64,000 nucleotides of DNA, taken from assembly GCA_963972255.1 (NCBI GenBank), contig CAXATO010000016.1, positions 1-64,000 of the forward strand, written 5' to 3'. The notes below the pieces were generated by a model. It was not told the origin of the DNA, searched no databases, and saw only the letters and a program-made list of their open reading frames with translations. Made by a program: the position numbers and the translations under genes. Shown piece after piece: positions 1-8,683 of the stretch. Position 1 is the first letter of the stretch. The number at the start of each line of letters is the position of its first letter. This DNA comes from UBA1479 sp002706405. Its GTDB lineage: Bacteria > Pseudomonadota > Alphaproteobacteria > Rhodospirillales > Casp-alpha2.

Positions 1-89
1 GTTTAAGGCGGTTCTGCTTCTTTATCGGGGTGACGATGAGGGACAAGAAGCCATCACGGCCGATGCCCTTGAGCGAGTGAGGGGCTATT
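1..89. other. Left edge, no gene seen
   Basis: I see no coding region in these bases. A purine-rich stretch around 76-84 (gagtgagggg) could serve as ribosome binding site for the gene starting at 90. Confidence 0.4.
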
Positions 90-941
90 TTGCAGAATAA
101 GTTGAAAGCATTGTGCTGGGGGCTGGGGCTCTGCTTGGTGTCCGCTTCCGGTGCGCAGGCGACCAGCGCGTCGACCGGATACGACATTCGCATCCTGATG
201 GGCAAAAACCATCCCTTCGCCGCGCGTCCGGCCAATGCCGGAAATCAAGCGCTGCCGGCTCAGGCGGGACAGCCCGCCGCCGGACGGCGCGCCCAGCCGG
301 TTTATGCGCCCATGCCGGTGCGTCCGGCCCCGCGGCCCGAGACCCGGCCCGTTTCGGCGCCGGTGCCTGAGACGCCGGCCGAGCCGGCCATGACCATGGC
401 CCGGAAGACGGGGCCGTTGTGGCCCGGCGGCACGGAGCAGGGGGCGCGCGCCAGTTCGCGCGGTAAGCCGCTCGGCGGCATCATTTCCGAAATTTCCATC
501 GGTGCGCTGGTCCACGACGAAGGCCCGTTTTCCAACTCCAAGGAAGACGGCTACGACGGGCATATCGAAATCCGCTTCGCCTCGCCCAGGGTTCTCGACA
601 TCATCTGGAGCCCGGAGCCGCATATCGGCGCCAACATCAATTCCGACGGCGACACCAGCCAGGTGTTTGCCGGCCTCAGTTATGAATGGAATTTATGGCA
701 AGGGCTGTTCGCCGGCTTCAGCGTCGGCGGGGCCTATCACGACGGAGAAACGGATTCAGGGGCCGCCGACAAGAAAGACCTGGGCTGCCATCTGTTGTTC
801 CGGGAATCCCTTACCCTCGGCTGGCAGTTGACCGAGCATCACAAGATCGCGGCCATCTTCGACCATATCTCGAACGCCAAGATTTGTGATCACAACGAAG
901 GTCTGGAAAACGTCGGCCTGCGGTACAGCTATCGTTTTTAG
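90..941 (+). CDS. pagL: Acyloxyacyl hydrolase, PagL-type lipid A 3-O-deacylase
   Basis: Outer-membrane beta-barrel enzyme predicted to remove the 3-O-linked acyl chain from lipid A. A signal peptide covers about residues 1-24, ending GAQA. A Pro/Ala/Arg-rich stretch (about residues 45-120) links it to the C-terminal barrel domain. The catalytic triad of Pseudomonas PagL (His, Ser two residues on, Glu twelve after Ser) is matched exactly by H259, S261 and E273, and the protein ends in an aromatic strand (YSYRF) as outer-membrane proteins do. The start is TTG at 90; another TTG lies at 102. At 283 residues it is longer than classical PagL (about 150-175) because of the linker. The downstream gene is convergent. 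Confidence 0.85.
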   Translation: MQNKLKALCWGLGLCLVSASGAQATSASTGYDIRILMGKNHPFAARPANAGNQALPAQAGQPAAGRRAQPVYAPMPVRPAPRPETRPVSAPVPETPAEPAMTMARKTGPLWPGGTEQGARASSRGKPLGGIISEISIGALVHDEGPFSNSKEDGYDGHIEIRFASPRVLDIIWSPEPHIGANINSDGDTSQVFAGLSYEWNLWQGLFAGFSVGGAYHDGETDSGAADKKDLGCHLLFRESLTLGWQLTEHHKIAAIFDHISNAKICDHNEGLENVGLRYSYRF

Positions 942-950
942 AAACGGGTT

Positions 951-2405
951 TTAGGCCCCGTTGCCGCGCCGGATCCGGGCCCGCAGATCGCGTCGGGTCT
1001 GGTCCAGCAATGCCGCCCAATCCCCCCGCCGATCCGCGCGCAGGATGCGCATGGTCGGGTACCAGGGCGTGCTGTCGCCGGAGGTTCCCCAGCGCCAATC
1101 GGGCGAGGCCGGGGCGATCAGCCAGGTTTCCTTGCCGAGTGCCCCCGCCAGATGGGCGACGGCGCCATCGACGGCGATCACCAAATCCATCTGATCGACA
1201 TAGGCCGCGAGGCCCGCAAGCCCGCCGGACCGTCGCGCCACGTCGATGATCAGGGCGTCGGCCCCCTGGTCCTTCAAGCCCGCTGCCGCAGCGCCGGTCT
1301 GCAGGCCGAACAGGGTGACCCCGGCCAGGCCGGCCAAATCCAGGAATGGGCGCAGCCCCGGCGCCGGGGTGGCATGGGCCGGCGGCCGTTCGTCGTCCCA
1401 GGCGATCCCGACCTTCAGAAAGTCACCGCCGGGCGGCAGGCGGAAGGCGCCGGGATCGGGCGGGGCGATGTACGGGGTCTTGGCCGGCACCTTGGCGGCC
1501 GTCGTCTTGAAGATGGCGGCGAGCGACAGCAGCGGCGCGTGCAGATCGAACTTGGGCAGGGCAGCACCCTGAACGACCAGCTTGTCGACGCCGGGCACGG
1601 TGGCCAACAGGTCGGCCAGCGCCGCCGGTGCCTCCAGCACCACGTTGGCACCCTGGTCCTTGATCATGGGGATGTAGCGGGCGAACTGGATGATGTCGCC
1701 CAAGGTGCCTTCGCAAGGCACCAGAACCGTCTTGCCCTTGACCTTGGCGCCGGTCCAACGTGGCGTGTCCATGCCGCGCAATTGGAAACGGCGCATCCGG
1801 AAGCGTGCTTCCAGGTCCTTGAAACCGGCGGCGTATTCGCCGGCCAGAAGCAGCGACCGCCCGCGGTCGAGCTGGCTCGGGATATGGTCCGGATTGCTGT
1901 CCAGCGCGCGCTCGAAACAATCGAGGGACTGGTCGCGGCGGCCCAGGTCGCGCAACGCCACGCCCAGGTTGTGCAAGGTGTCGGGATTTTTCGGATCCAG
2001 GTGCACGGCCTGCTGATGGCTGGCCACGGCGGCCTCGAACCGGCCCAGGTCGCGCAGCACGTTGCCCAGGTTGGAATGGGATGTCGCGTTGCGCGGCTTC
2101 AACGCGATGGCGCGGCGATAGCAGGCGACGGCGGCTTCCGGGCGGCGCGTGGCGCGCAACACCACGCCCAGGTTGTTATAGGCCTCGGCCAGATTTGGGT
2201 TGAGCGCCAGGGCGCGGGTGTATTCGGGAATCGCCTCTTCCAGGCGGCCGTTCCGCTGGTGGTCGGAGCCGATGGCGAACAGGCGGGCGGCCTCACGGTC
2301 GCGCAGCGCCGTGCGGTCTTCTTCAGGCAGAGATTCCCACGCGGCGCGGGCGTCGGTAACGTCCACCGGGGATTGATCCGGGCTGGCGCGGTCGTCGGCG
2401 GCCAT
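951..2405 (-). CDS. TPR protein with C-terminal glycosyltransferase-like domain
   Basis: The N-terminal half (about residues 40-200) holds five or six tetratricopeptide units (for example PNLAEAYNNLGVVL and PKNATSHSNLGNVL-like repeats). The C-terminal half (about 210-484) resembles the GT-B fold domain of heptosyltransferase/GT9-like proteins: it has a MDLVIAVDGAVAHLAGALG block followed by a WRWG...WYP block, typical of alphaproteobacterial TPR-glycosyltransferase hybrids. The substrate cannot be told from sequence; a role in protein or surface glycan modification is an inference. No signal peptide is visible. It lies convergent to the lipid A deacylase gene and is monocistronic as far as I can see. 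Confidence 0.7.
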   Translation of the reverse strand: MAADDRASPDQSPVDVTDARAAWESLPEEDRTALRDREAARLFAIGSDHQRNGRLEEAIPEYTRALALNPNLAEAYNNLGVVLRATRRPEAAVACYRRAIALKPRNATSHSNLGNVLRDLGRFEAAVASHQQAVHLDPKNPDTLHNLGVALRDLGRRDQSLDCFERALDSNPDHIPSQLDRGRSLLLAGEYAAGFKDLEARFRMRRFQLRGMDTPRWTGAKVKGKTVLVPCEGTLGDIIQFARYIPMIKDQGANVVLEAPAALADLLATVPGVDKLVVQGAALPKFDLHAPLLSLAAIFKTTAAKVPAKTPYIAPPDPGAFRLPPGGDFLKVGIAWDDERPPAHATPAPGLRPFLDLAGLAGVTLFGLQTGAAAAGLKDQGADALIIDVARRSGGLAGLAAYVDQMDLVIAVDGAVAHLAGALGKETWLIAPASPDWRWGTSGDSTPWYPTMRILRADRRGDWAALLDQTRRDLRARIRRGNGA

Positions 2406-2562
2406 CAGTCCTCCACGATTTCAACGGCCCCAGGTCCGCTGTCGCTATTGCTCATCTGGCCTGCCTGTGCCCCGTTCAGGTGATCTTTAGGCAAGTCAGA
2501 GAAGTGATGTGGAACCACACTCCCCTCTCGCGCGCACATATTGAAGTGTCCACAACGGAACC

Positions 2563-2589
2563 GCAAGCCTCGTAACCTACGAGGATTGC
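2563..2589. other. Stable hairpin between arsC and the TPR gene
   Basis: The arms cctcgta (2568-2574) and tacgagg (2578-2584) pair perfectly around the loop acc. They are extended by gcaa (2563-2566) and ttgc (2586-2589) after one mismatch. No T-run follows on either strand, so it is not a classical intrinsic terminator. It sits just downstream of arsC and upstream of the TPR gene and may be a 3-prime-end structure or an operator. Confidence 0.4.
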
Positions 2590-2628
2590 AATAAAACTCG
2601 GCAATTCGGGCGACTTGTCAGGTGCTTG

Positions 2629-2967
2629 TCAGATAAGCGCCAAAACGTTCTCCGGCGGGCGTCCCAGAACCGCCTTGGCGCCCTTGACCACGATCGGCCG
2701 CTCAATGCACCGCGGGTTGGCGATCATACCCTTGATCAGGGCGTCCTCGTCCATGTCCTTGGCGAGGCCGGCCTCTTTGGCCTCGGCCTGGCGCAGAATG
2801 TCGGCGGCCTTCAGGCCGAGCTTTTTCAACAGGCCTTTCATTTCGTCCACCGTGGGCGGGGTTTCCAGGTACAGAACGATGTCCGGGCTGACGCCTTTGT
2901 CTTCCAGCAGTTGGAGGGTCTGGCGCGATTTGCTGCATTTCGGGTTGTGATAGATGGTGATGCCCAT
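2629..2967 (-). CDS. arsC: ArsC-family arsenate reductase (glutaredoxin type)
   Basis: A 112-residue cytoplasmic thioredoxin-fold protein of the ArsC family. The catalytic Cys is C11 in NPKCSKSR, and the family block NPRCIERPIVV...GRPPE supplies the C-terminal arginines. The family reduces arsenate to arsenite with glutathione/glutaredoxin. No arsenite pump or ArsR regulator lies nearby, so this may be a housekeeping ArsC/YffB-type protein rather than a dedicated resistance gene. The length is normal for the family (110-140). Confidence 0.85.
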   Translation of the reverse strand: MGITIYHNPKCSKSRQTLQLLEDKGVSPDIVLYLETPPTVDEMKGLLKKLGLKAADILRQAEAKEAGLAKDMDEDALIKGMIANPRCIERPIVVKGAKAVLGRPPENVLALI

Positions 2968-3015
2968 GATGTCTGCTCTCCTGATGTCTGTCGTCTTCTG
3001 CCGGCGGGCCCGGCG

Positions 3016-4170
3016 TTAGGCGTCTTTGCCGGGTGCGGGCCCTACGGGCGGCTGGAAGATTTCCGGCGCGTCGTCGCCCGGCAGGCTTTCTACATAAATC
3101 GACTGGCTCGGGAAGGCAAAGGCGGCCCCGGCGCCGTGGACGATGTCCATGACCTTGTAAGCCAGGCGTTCCTTGATCTCCAGATACTCACCCCATTTCG
3201 TCGTCAGGGTGAAGCAGTAGACCATGATGTTGATAGAGGAATCGCCGAAGCTGTCGATGCGCACGAAGGTCGAGACGTCTGTCTTCGGCGCGAAGTCGGG
3301 TGTTTCATCGATATAGGCCGCGATCTGATCGCGGATTTGGCGCAACTGATCGACCGTGGTGCGGTACTCGACCCCGATCAGCCACTTGATGCGGCGGTGG
3401 GTCATGGCGGTGAAGTTGATGACCGCCGTGTCCGACAATTGCGAGTTCGGCACCATGACCGGCGCCTTGTCGAATCGGCGGACCATGGTCGAGCGGAACC
3501 CGATGGCTTCCACATGGCCTTCGACGACGCCGTCGACATTGATCCAGTCGCCCTTGTGGAACCGCTTTTCCGCCAGGATCAGAAGCCCCGCGATCAGGTT
3601 CTTGAACAGGTCTTGCGCACCCAGCGCCACGGCGACCCCGATCAGACCGAACCCGGCGATGATCGGGCCGACTTTGATGCCCCAGATTTCCAGCACCGCC
3701 GCCGCGCCGATGATGAACACCAGCACGCGGATCGCGCGGGCCATCCATTCCACCAGTTCCGTGGAAAACACGCTGTCGAGTCGATGGAGCAGGATGCTCA
3801 AGGGATCAATCACCCGGTACAGCGCCCAGAAGATGGTGAAGGCGATCAGCGAGCGCACCAGGTTGGATGCCATCTGATCGGGCATGCCCTTCAGTTCCAG
3901 GACCTGGAAGGCGAAGAACAGGCCCATGACCACGGGCACGAAGCGCACCGGCGGCTCGATGGTCGCGAGAATCTGATCGTCCAGGGTCCAGGGGGTGCGC
4001 TTGGTCATCATGCGCAGCCAGCCCATGAGGAAGCGCGTCAACAGGCCGCGCAACATCATGAAGACCAGGAAAATGCCAACGGCTGCGGCCATGCGGCCGA
4101 CGTCGATGCCGACGACGCCGTGTTGCCAGACGTCGACGACGAGGGTCCAAAATTCGTTCATGTCATTCAT
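3016..4170 (-). CDS. MscS-family small-conductance mechanosensitive channel
   Basis: Inner-membrane channel that opens on osmotic downshock. The N-terminal part has about four or five membrane segments. The MscS signature follows at about residues 175-200 (GLIGVAVALGAQDLFKNLIAG, the Gly/Ala-rich pore helix) and then the cytoplasmic beta domain (KGDWINVDGVVEGHVEAIGFRSTMVR). The 384-residue length matches medium-sized MscS homologues. It starts at ATG 4170. A TACAAT on the minus strand at 4182-4187 could be a -10 element giving a very short leader. The gene is divergent from the secreted-protein gene at 4284. Confidence 0.88.
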   Translation of the reverse strand: MNDMNEFWTLVVDVWQHGVVGIDVGRMAAAVGIFLVFMMLRGLLTRFLMGWLRMMTKRTPWTLDDQILATIEPPVRFVPVVMGLFFAFQVLELKGMPDQMASNLVRSLIAFTIFWALYRVIDPLSILLHRLDSVFSTELVEWMARAIRVLVFIIGAAAVLEIWGIKVGPIIAGFGLIGVAVALGAQDLFKNLIAGLLILAEKRFHKGDWINVDGVVEGHVEAIGFRSTMVRRFDKAPVMVPNSQLSDTAVINFTAMTHRRIKWLIGVEYRTTVDQLRQIRDQIAAYIDETPDFAPKTDVSTFVRIDSFGDSSINIMVYCFTLTTKWGEYLEIKERLAYKVMDIVHGAGAAFAFPSQSIYVESLPGDDAPEIFQPPVGPAPGKDA

Positions 4171-4283
4171 AACAGTTGTTTATTGTATGTTGGCCCTGCT
4201 TGACTAGACTGTTGCCCGGGGAAAACTGCTTCTTGGGGGCGAGGGCAGGGGCGTCCTGCGCCGTGACAACCAAGGGGAGCCGA

Positions 4284-4970
4284 ATGGGCCTGTCCCGTAC
4301 TATTGCATTTGTGGCGGCCCTGATTGGGGCCGTCGCCTTATCGTCTTCCGCCTGGGCCTCCGTCTGCATTGCTTCGAAGGGCGGGGAAGCGCCGATTCCC
4401 TATGCGTCGCCCGCAGAAAACGCCAATTTCATCTTCAAGATCACCCATAATCCGGATTCCAAGACCCCGGACGTGACCCACCATCGCTACCGGGTGAAAT
4501 CCATCGACGGCGACACCGTGCGCTGGTTCCGCGAACCCGTCCAGGGCAAAGGCCCGATACAGGACGTGACACTGTACCGCGCCTTCGCCCGTATCGCCGG
4601 CGGCGGCGGCTGGAAATTCGATTTCAAGGTATCGGAATACGACAAGTTGTGGCCCCTGAAACAGGGGAACGAGGCCAACTACGTCGTCGAAGGCAAGAAG
4701 GACGGCAAGTCCGTCTTCAAGCTGCAGTCGTCGCTTTGCGTGCGCGGCACCAAGGTCCTGAAACTGCCGGCGGGTGAGTTCACGGCCCATCTGATCGACA
4801 TCTCGCAGAAGGTGATCGACGGGCCCAAGTCCATGAAGTGGGACCTGGTCGAAATCAACGCCTGGTATGTGCCCGAGTTCGGCACCGCGCTGTTGATGGA
4901 GGACCGTATTTCCTTCAAGGGCAAGCTGATCCTGATCCGCCGCCGCGAGGCCATCGAAGTTCCGAAATAG
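4284..4970 (+). CDS. Secreted protein of unknown function
   Basis: I do not recognise this family. The product is 228 residues with a clear signal peptide (residues about 1-26, cleavage near SSAWA-SVCIA). The mature part has two Cys (in SVCIA and SSLCVRG) that could form a disulfide, and it is rich in beta-strand-like alternating segments, suggesting a periplasmic beta-rich protein. The start is ATG 4284, preceded by aaggggag at 4272-4279; in-frame codons upstream lack such a site. It is convergent with the ligase gene that ends at 4976, so it is not in that operon. Confidence 0.65.
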   Translation: MGLSRTIAFVAALIGAVALSSSAWASVCIASKGGEAPIPYASPAENANFIFKITHNPDSKTPDVTHHRYRVKSIDGDTVRWFREPVQGKGPIQDVTLYRAFARIAGGGGWKFDFKVSEYDKLWPLKQGNEANYVVEGKKDGKSVFKLQSSLCVRGTKVLKLPAGEFTAHLIDISQKVIDGPKSMKWDLVEINAWYVPEFGTALLMEDRISFKGKLILIRRREAIEVPK

Positions 4971-4975
4971 CGGCC

Positions 4976-5959
4976 TCAGGCCGGGATCTGTGCCGACGGG
5001 CGGGGCGCGAAATGCGCTTTCGCGAAGGCCACGCGCTCTTCGGTCTCGGCCAGGGTTTCCGGCGCATCCCGCAATTGACGGTCGATCAGGCCCAGGCGCA
5101 GGCCCAGGCCTTCACCGTTGGCGATCTGAATGCTCAGGCCCGGCCGCGCGTTCAGTTCCAGCATCACCGGTCCGCGCTCGGAATCCAAAACCATGTCGAT
5201 GCCCTGATAGCCCAGATGGGTCAAATCGAACGACCTTGCCGCGTGGTGCAGCAGGATCTCCCAATGGGGGATCTGCACGCCCGACACGGGGGCCCCCGTG
5301 TCGGGGTGGGCGGTGATGATGCGGTCATGCCATACGGCATTCAGGGTCCGCCCCGTGGTCATGTCGATGCCGGCGCCGATCGCCCCCTGGTGCAGGTTGG
5401 CCTTGCCCGACGATTCCTGGGTCGGCAGGCGGGTCATGGCCATCACCGGCACGCCGTAGAATACGATGATGCGGATGTCCGGCACGCCCTGAAAGGCGAT
5501 GCCCTTGAACACCGGGTCGAAGCGGATGCGGTATTCGATCAGCGCCTTGTCCGGCTGCCCGCCCAGGGAAAAGGTTCCGGCCAGGATATTGTTGATGTGA
5601 AAGCGCATTTCGTCCGCCGACATGACCGTGCCGCCCGCCAGGCGGAACCCGGCGCCGTCGCGGCCCACGACCACCAGAATGCCGTCGCCGCCGCTGCCTT
5701 CGGCCGGCTTGACCACGAAATCCTCATGATTTTGGACGATGGCGTCGAAGGTGCGGACCTCGTGCGGGTATTCGATGACGCCGAACAGGGGCGGCACGGC
5801 GATGCCGGCGGCCTCGGCCAGTCTTTTGGATTTCAGCTTGTCGTCGACCAGGGGGAAGAACTTGCGCTGATTGTGGACCAGTTGGTAGTCCGCGTTGCGC
5901 CCGTTCAGGCCGAGCACGCCGTTGGCGCGAAGCCGGCGATACAGGTCGACGATTTCCAT
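4976..5959 (-). CDS. RimK-like alpha-L-glutamate ligase-related protein (ATP-grasp)
   Basis: A 327-residue ATP-grasp enzyme of the RimK-related ligase family. Visible signs are VVKPAEGSGGDGILVV (nucleotide-binding loop), the metal-binding end segment GPVMLELNARPGL, and the N-terminal LNGRNADYQLVHNQRKFFPLVDDK typical of this group. RimK-type enzymes ligate amino acids, classically glutamate, to a carboxyl group; the acceptor here is unknown. It is the last gene of a three-gene operon with the 7TM transglutaminase-like gene (stop at 5961, one base apart) and the retropepsin-like protease gene. That gene set recurs in proteobacteria and points to a peptide-modifying system linked to the inner membrane or periplasm. 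Confidence 0.85.
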   Translation of the reverse strand: MEIVDLYRRLRANGVLGLNGRNADYQLVHNQRKFFPLVDDKLKSKRLAEAAGIAVPPLFGVIEYPHEVRTFDAIVQNHEDFVVKPAEGSGGDGILVVVGRDGAGFRLAGGTVMSADEMRFHINNILAGTFSLGGQPDKALIEYRIRFDPVFKGIAFQGVPDIRIIVFYGVPVMAMTRLPTQESSGKANLHQGAIGAGIDMTTGRTLNAVWHDRIITAHPDTGAPVSGVQIPHWEILLHHAARSFDLTHLGYQGIDMVLDSERGPVMLELNARPGLSIQIANGEGLGLRLGLIDRQLRDAPETLAETEERVAFAKAHFAPRPSAQIPA

Positions 5960-5960
5960 G

Positions 5961-7490
5961 CTAGCGCCCGCCCCCGGCCAGCGGCTTGAAGCGATACAGT
6001 TCCGTCAGCCGATAGCCGGAATAGCGGCCCAGCAGCAAGACCGCGGCCAACACCACCAGCAGCAGTTCCGGGAACTGGAAGAACAGATGTTCGACCAGGG
6101 GATGGCTCATCAGAAGATAGCAGATGGTCGCCACGAACAGGCTGCCGATACCCTGCTGCATGGCGTCGCGCGGGCCGCGTTCGTCCCAGATCACGGACAT
6201 GCGTTCGACGGTCATGGTCAGGATGACCATGGGGAACAGCGCCACCGACAGGCCGCCGGTCAGTCCGAACTGGGCGCTGGCGATGCTGAGCACGGCCATG
6301 GCGCCGACCACCACGATCAGCACCGCCGCCAGCCGCGGTACCACGAGCAGGCGCAGGCTTTCCATCCACAGCCGGATCGCCAGGCCGATGGCGACGATCA
6401 CCGTGAACAGCACGATGCCCCACAGAAGCTGGGTTTCACGGAACGCCAGGGCGATCAGCACGGGCATGAAGGTGCCGAAGCTTTTCAGCCCGATCACGTT
6501 GCGCAGGATGACCAACAGCAACACCCCCAGGGGCACCACCAGCAGGACGCGATAAACCTGTTGAACTTCCAGCGGCAGGGACGCCATCGCCGAGGTCAGC
6601 AGGTTCTTCGCCTGGGCCTGGTCCTGCGACAGGCTGTCGACGATCGCCTGATCCGCCGCCCGCTCGACCGTGATGCGCAGCTTGGGATGGCTGCCGCCGT
6701 CGACTTGGGCCAGCTTGGTCGTCCCCCGCCACCAGGGGAACCAGGTCGCCGGGACCTGCGGGGCCGTCGGGTCGGCGGTCATGCGCTGCCAGGCACCGGC
6801 TTCGGCGATCTCCAGCCAATGGACCGTATGCACGGTCTTCTGCCCTTCGACCAGGGCGATGCCGTGCACGGACCGCGCCTGAATGCCGCCCAGGGCGAGC
6901 ACACCGGCCGCGACATCGACAAGACGTTCGGCGCCGGCGGTTTTGCCCAGCAGGCTGCGCGCCGCGTCGTCCGGGTCAGTTGCGGCCAGACGCTTGATCA
7001 GCGTCGCCGCCATGTCGGTCGCGGTTTTCCCCTCGCCACGGATCTGGTCGAGCAGGGCCCGCGCGGCGACCAGGCGCAGGCCTTTCCATGGCGGCGGTTG
7101 GACCGGGGCCGGATCGGCCACCGGCGGCGTGGCGGGCGGCTCCGACCGGTGAATCAAAAAGCGGAAATAGACCGTCTGCGGCCCCTTGGCTTGGCGCCGG
7201 GTCAGATGGGCCATGCGGCCGTCGGGCGTGAGTTCCGTGGTCAGGGCATAACCGCGCGACACGAAACTTTGGTCGAGAATCGTATAGGTCCGGGTATTGC
7301 GCGGGATGAACAGGCGCACGGTCGCCGGGCCGTCCGCCGCCTGGAAGGTGACGCGGGTTTCGACCGCCCAATTGTCCGGGGTGTCGCCGGGGCTCAGGGG
7401 GAATTCGAGGGCCAGGACCTTGTAGGCAAACAGCGCCAGCCCCGCCGCTGCGAACAGGGCCGCCAGAACATAGACCGTGCGGTTCTTCAT
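5961..7490 (-). CDS. Inactive transglutaminase fused to seven membrane helices
   Basis: A 509-residue inner-membrane protein. One N-terminal membrane segment (residues about 5-25) precedes a periplasmic transglutaminase-like domain (about 30-330), which in this family lacks the catalytic Cys. About seven C-terminal membrane helices follow (about 350-500; for example VVPLGVLLLVILRNVIGLKS). The start is ATG 7490, which overlaps the stop of the preceding protease gene by four bases (ATGA), so the two are translationally coupled. The family is known from comparative genomics to co-occur with a RimK-like ligase and a retropepsin-like protease. Its role as sensor or scaffold is inference. Confidence 0.85.
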   Translation of the reverse strand: MKNRTVYVLAALFAAAGLALFAYKVLALEFPLSPGDTPDNWAVETRVTFQAADGPATVRLFIPRNTRTYTILDQSFVSRGYALTTELTPDGRMAHLTRRQAKGPQTVYFRFLIHRSEPPATPPVADPAPVQPPPWKGLRLVAARALLDQIRGEGKTATDMAATLIKRLAATDPDDAARSLLGKTAGAERLVDVAAGVLALGGIQARSVHGIALVEGQKTVHTVHWLEIAEAGAWQRMTADPTAPQVPATWFPWWRGTTKLAQVDGGSHPKLRITVERAADQAIVDSLSQDQAQAKNLLTSAMASLPLEVQQVYRVLLVVPLGVLLLVILRNVIGLKSFGTFMPVLIALAFRETQLLWGIVLFTVIVAIGLAIRLWMESLRLLVVPRLAAVLIVVVGAMAVLSIASAQFGLTGGLSVALFPMVILTMTVERMSVIWDERGPRDAMQQGIGSLFVATICYLLMSHPLVEHLFFQFPELLLVVLAAVLLLGRYSGYRLTELYRFKPLAGGGR

Positions 7491-7993
7491 TTTGCCGCTC
7501 CGTCGCAGGTCGGACGGGTCAGGTCGGCCTGCGACACGTCGACCACGAACGCACCCGTGAGGAAGCTCGCCCCCAGCAGCATGCGGTAGGTCAGCTTGGG
7601 CCGTTCGGCCAGGTTGACCTCGACCGCCCGCGCGACGTTGCCGACGCAAAGGGTCATCATCACGATCGGGCGTTCCTGTCGGCTGCCGGCGCGGTGGATC
7701 ACCGTCATGCGGCCGAGGGGGCGTTCCAAGGTGCGGTTTTCACCGCCGTCCAGATGTAGGGTAAAGCGGATCCAGGTCGCCCCGTCGTGTTCGAAGGTTT
7801 CCCATTCCCGGGCATCGAGGGACGAATTTTCCGCCCCCGTGTCGACCTTGGCGCGGATGTCGATGTCTTCCGGTTGAATCCGTACGGTTTCGATCAGGCC
7901 CAGGGTCTTCAGGGGCGGGTCCGCCCGCAAGGGGGGCGCCCCCGACACCACTGCGGCCACCAACGCGAAAAGGATCGGTATGCGTGCCGTCAT
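7487..7993 (-). CDS. Retropepsin-like (Zn_protease family) secreted protease
   Basis: A 168-residue protein with a signal peptide (about residues 1-24). The aspartic protease motif K-V-D-T-G-A with following ENSSLDA lies near residue 50, and a second family block LTYRMLLGASFL lies near residue 137. The family is often named ATP-dependent zinc protease, but its fold and DTGA motif are those of single-domain retropepsins that act as dimers. It is first in an operon with the 7TM transglutaminase-like gene (four-base overlap) and the ATP-grasp ligase. A periplasmic location fits the signal peptide. The substrate is unknown. Confidence 0.82.
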   Translation of the reverse strand: MTARIPILFALVAAVVSGAPPLRADPPLKTLGLIETVRIQPEDIDIRAKVDTGAENSSLDAREWETFEHDGATWIRFTLHLDGGENRTLERPLGRMTVIHRAGSRQERPIVMMTLCVGNVARAVEVNLAERPKLTYRMLLGASFLTGAFVVDVSQADLTRPTCDGAAK

Positions 7994-8051
7994 CGGTTCC
8001 TCCCGGACAGGTCGGGTCCATTGTTCCCGAATTCCGTGCCGGCGGCAAACC

Positions 8052-8666
8052 TTAGCGTTCGTCGAGCATGCGGGTCAGGTCGTCGACGGTTTCGGCCTCG
8101 ATCACCCGCCGCGCCGTGCCGTAATCGAACCCGGCCCGGGCCAGGGTCGCCAGATCCTTGTCGCGGCGTTCTGCCCGCTTGTCCGGCGCGGCATAGGGGC
8201 CCAATCGCCGACGCCGGGCGAGGGCCGCCGCGGCGGCCAGATCGGGTTCGGGGGTGTCTTCGGTCGCGGCGGCAAGGGCCGTGTCGATGTCGTCTTCTCC
8301 GACGCCTTTCTGCATCAGCTTGAACCGCACGCCCTTCAGTGGCGTGCCCCGGCGCAGCAAGTCGCCGGCCCGTGCTTCGGCATAGGCGGCATCGTCCAGC
8401 AGCCCCGCCCGCTGATAGCGCTGGATCAGGTCCTCGACCCAGGCAGCTCCTTCTTCCGGATCGGTGCCGTGATGGTGGGCGGATTTCTCGACCCGGCGCA
8501 TCAGCACGCGGCGCAGGTTTTCCGAAGACGTGGCGAAGCGCGCAAGGTAATGGAGGGCCGCGTTGGCAAGATGGCTTTGCGTCGCCTTCTTGGGCCCCCG
8601 GGGCTTGCGTTTGGCGCCCTTGGCGCGCGCCGGATCGTCGGAACCGATTGGACTCTCCATGGTCAT
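8052..8666 (-). CDS. recX: Regulatory protein RecX
   Basis: A 204-residue RecX-family protein, predicted to bind RecA filaments and limit RecA activity. The basic N-terminal tail (residues 12-30, rich in Lys/Arg) is followed by the three-helix repeat modules: AALHYLARFATSSENLRRVLMRRV, then LIQRYQRAGLLDDAAYAEARAG-type, then the C-terminal module near DKDLATLARAGFDYGTARRVI. The start may be ATG 8666 or ATG 8660. It is divergent from the ABC permease. recA is not adjacent. Confidence 0.85.
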   Translation of the reverse strand: MTMESPIGSDDPARAKGAKRKPRGPKKATQSHLANAALHYLARFATSSENLRRVLMRRVEKSAHHHGTDPEEGAAWVEDLIQRYQRAGLLDDAAYAEARAGDLLRRGTPLKGVRFKLMQKGVGEDDIDTALAAATEDTPEPDLAAAAALARRRRLGPYAAPDKRAERRDKDLATLARAGFDYGTARRVIEAETVDDLTRMLDER

Positions 8667-8683
8667 ATCTTATAAGGAGCGCG

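Noticed and set aside
1152..2483. Long open frame opposite the TPR gene
   Set aside because: Antisense shadow; low-complexity Gln/Gly/Arg composition and no recognisable domain.
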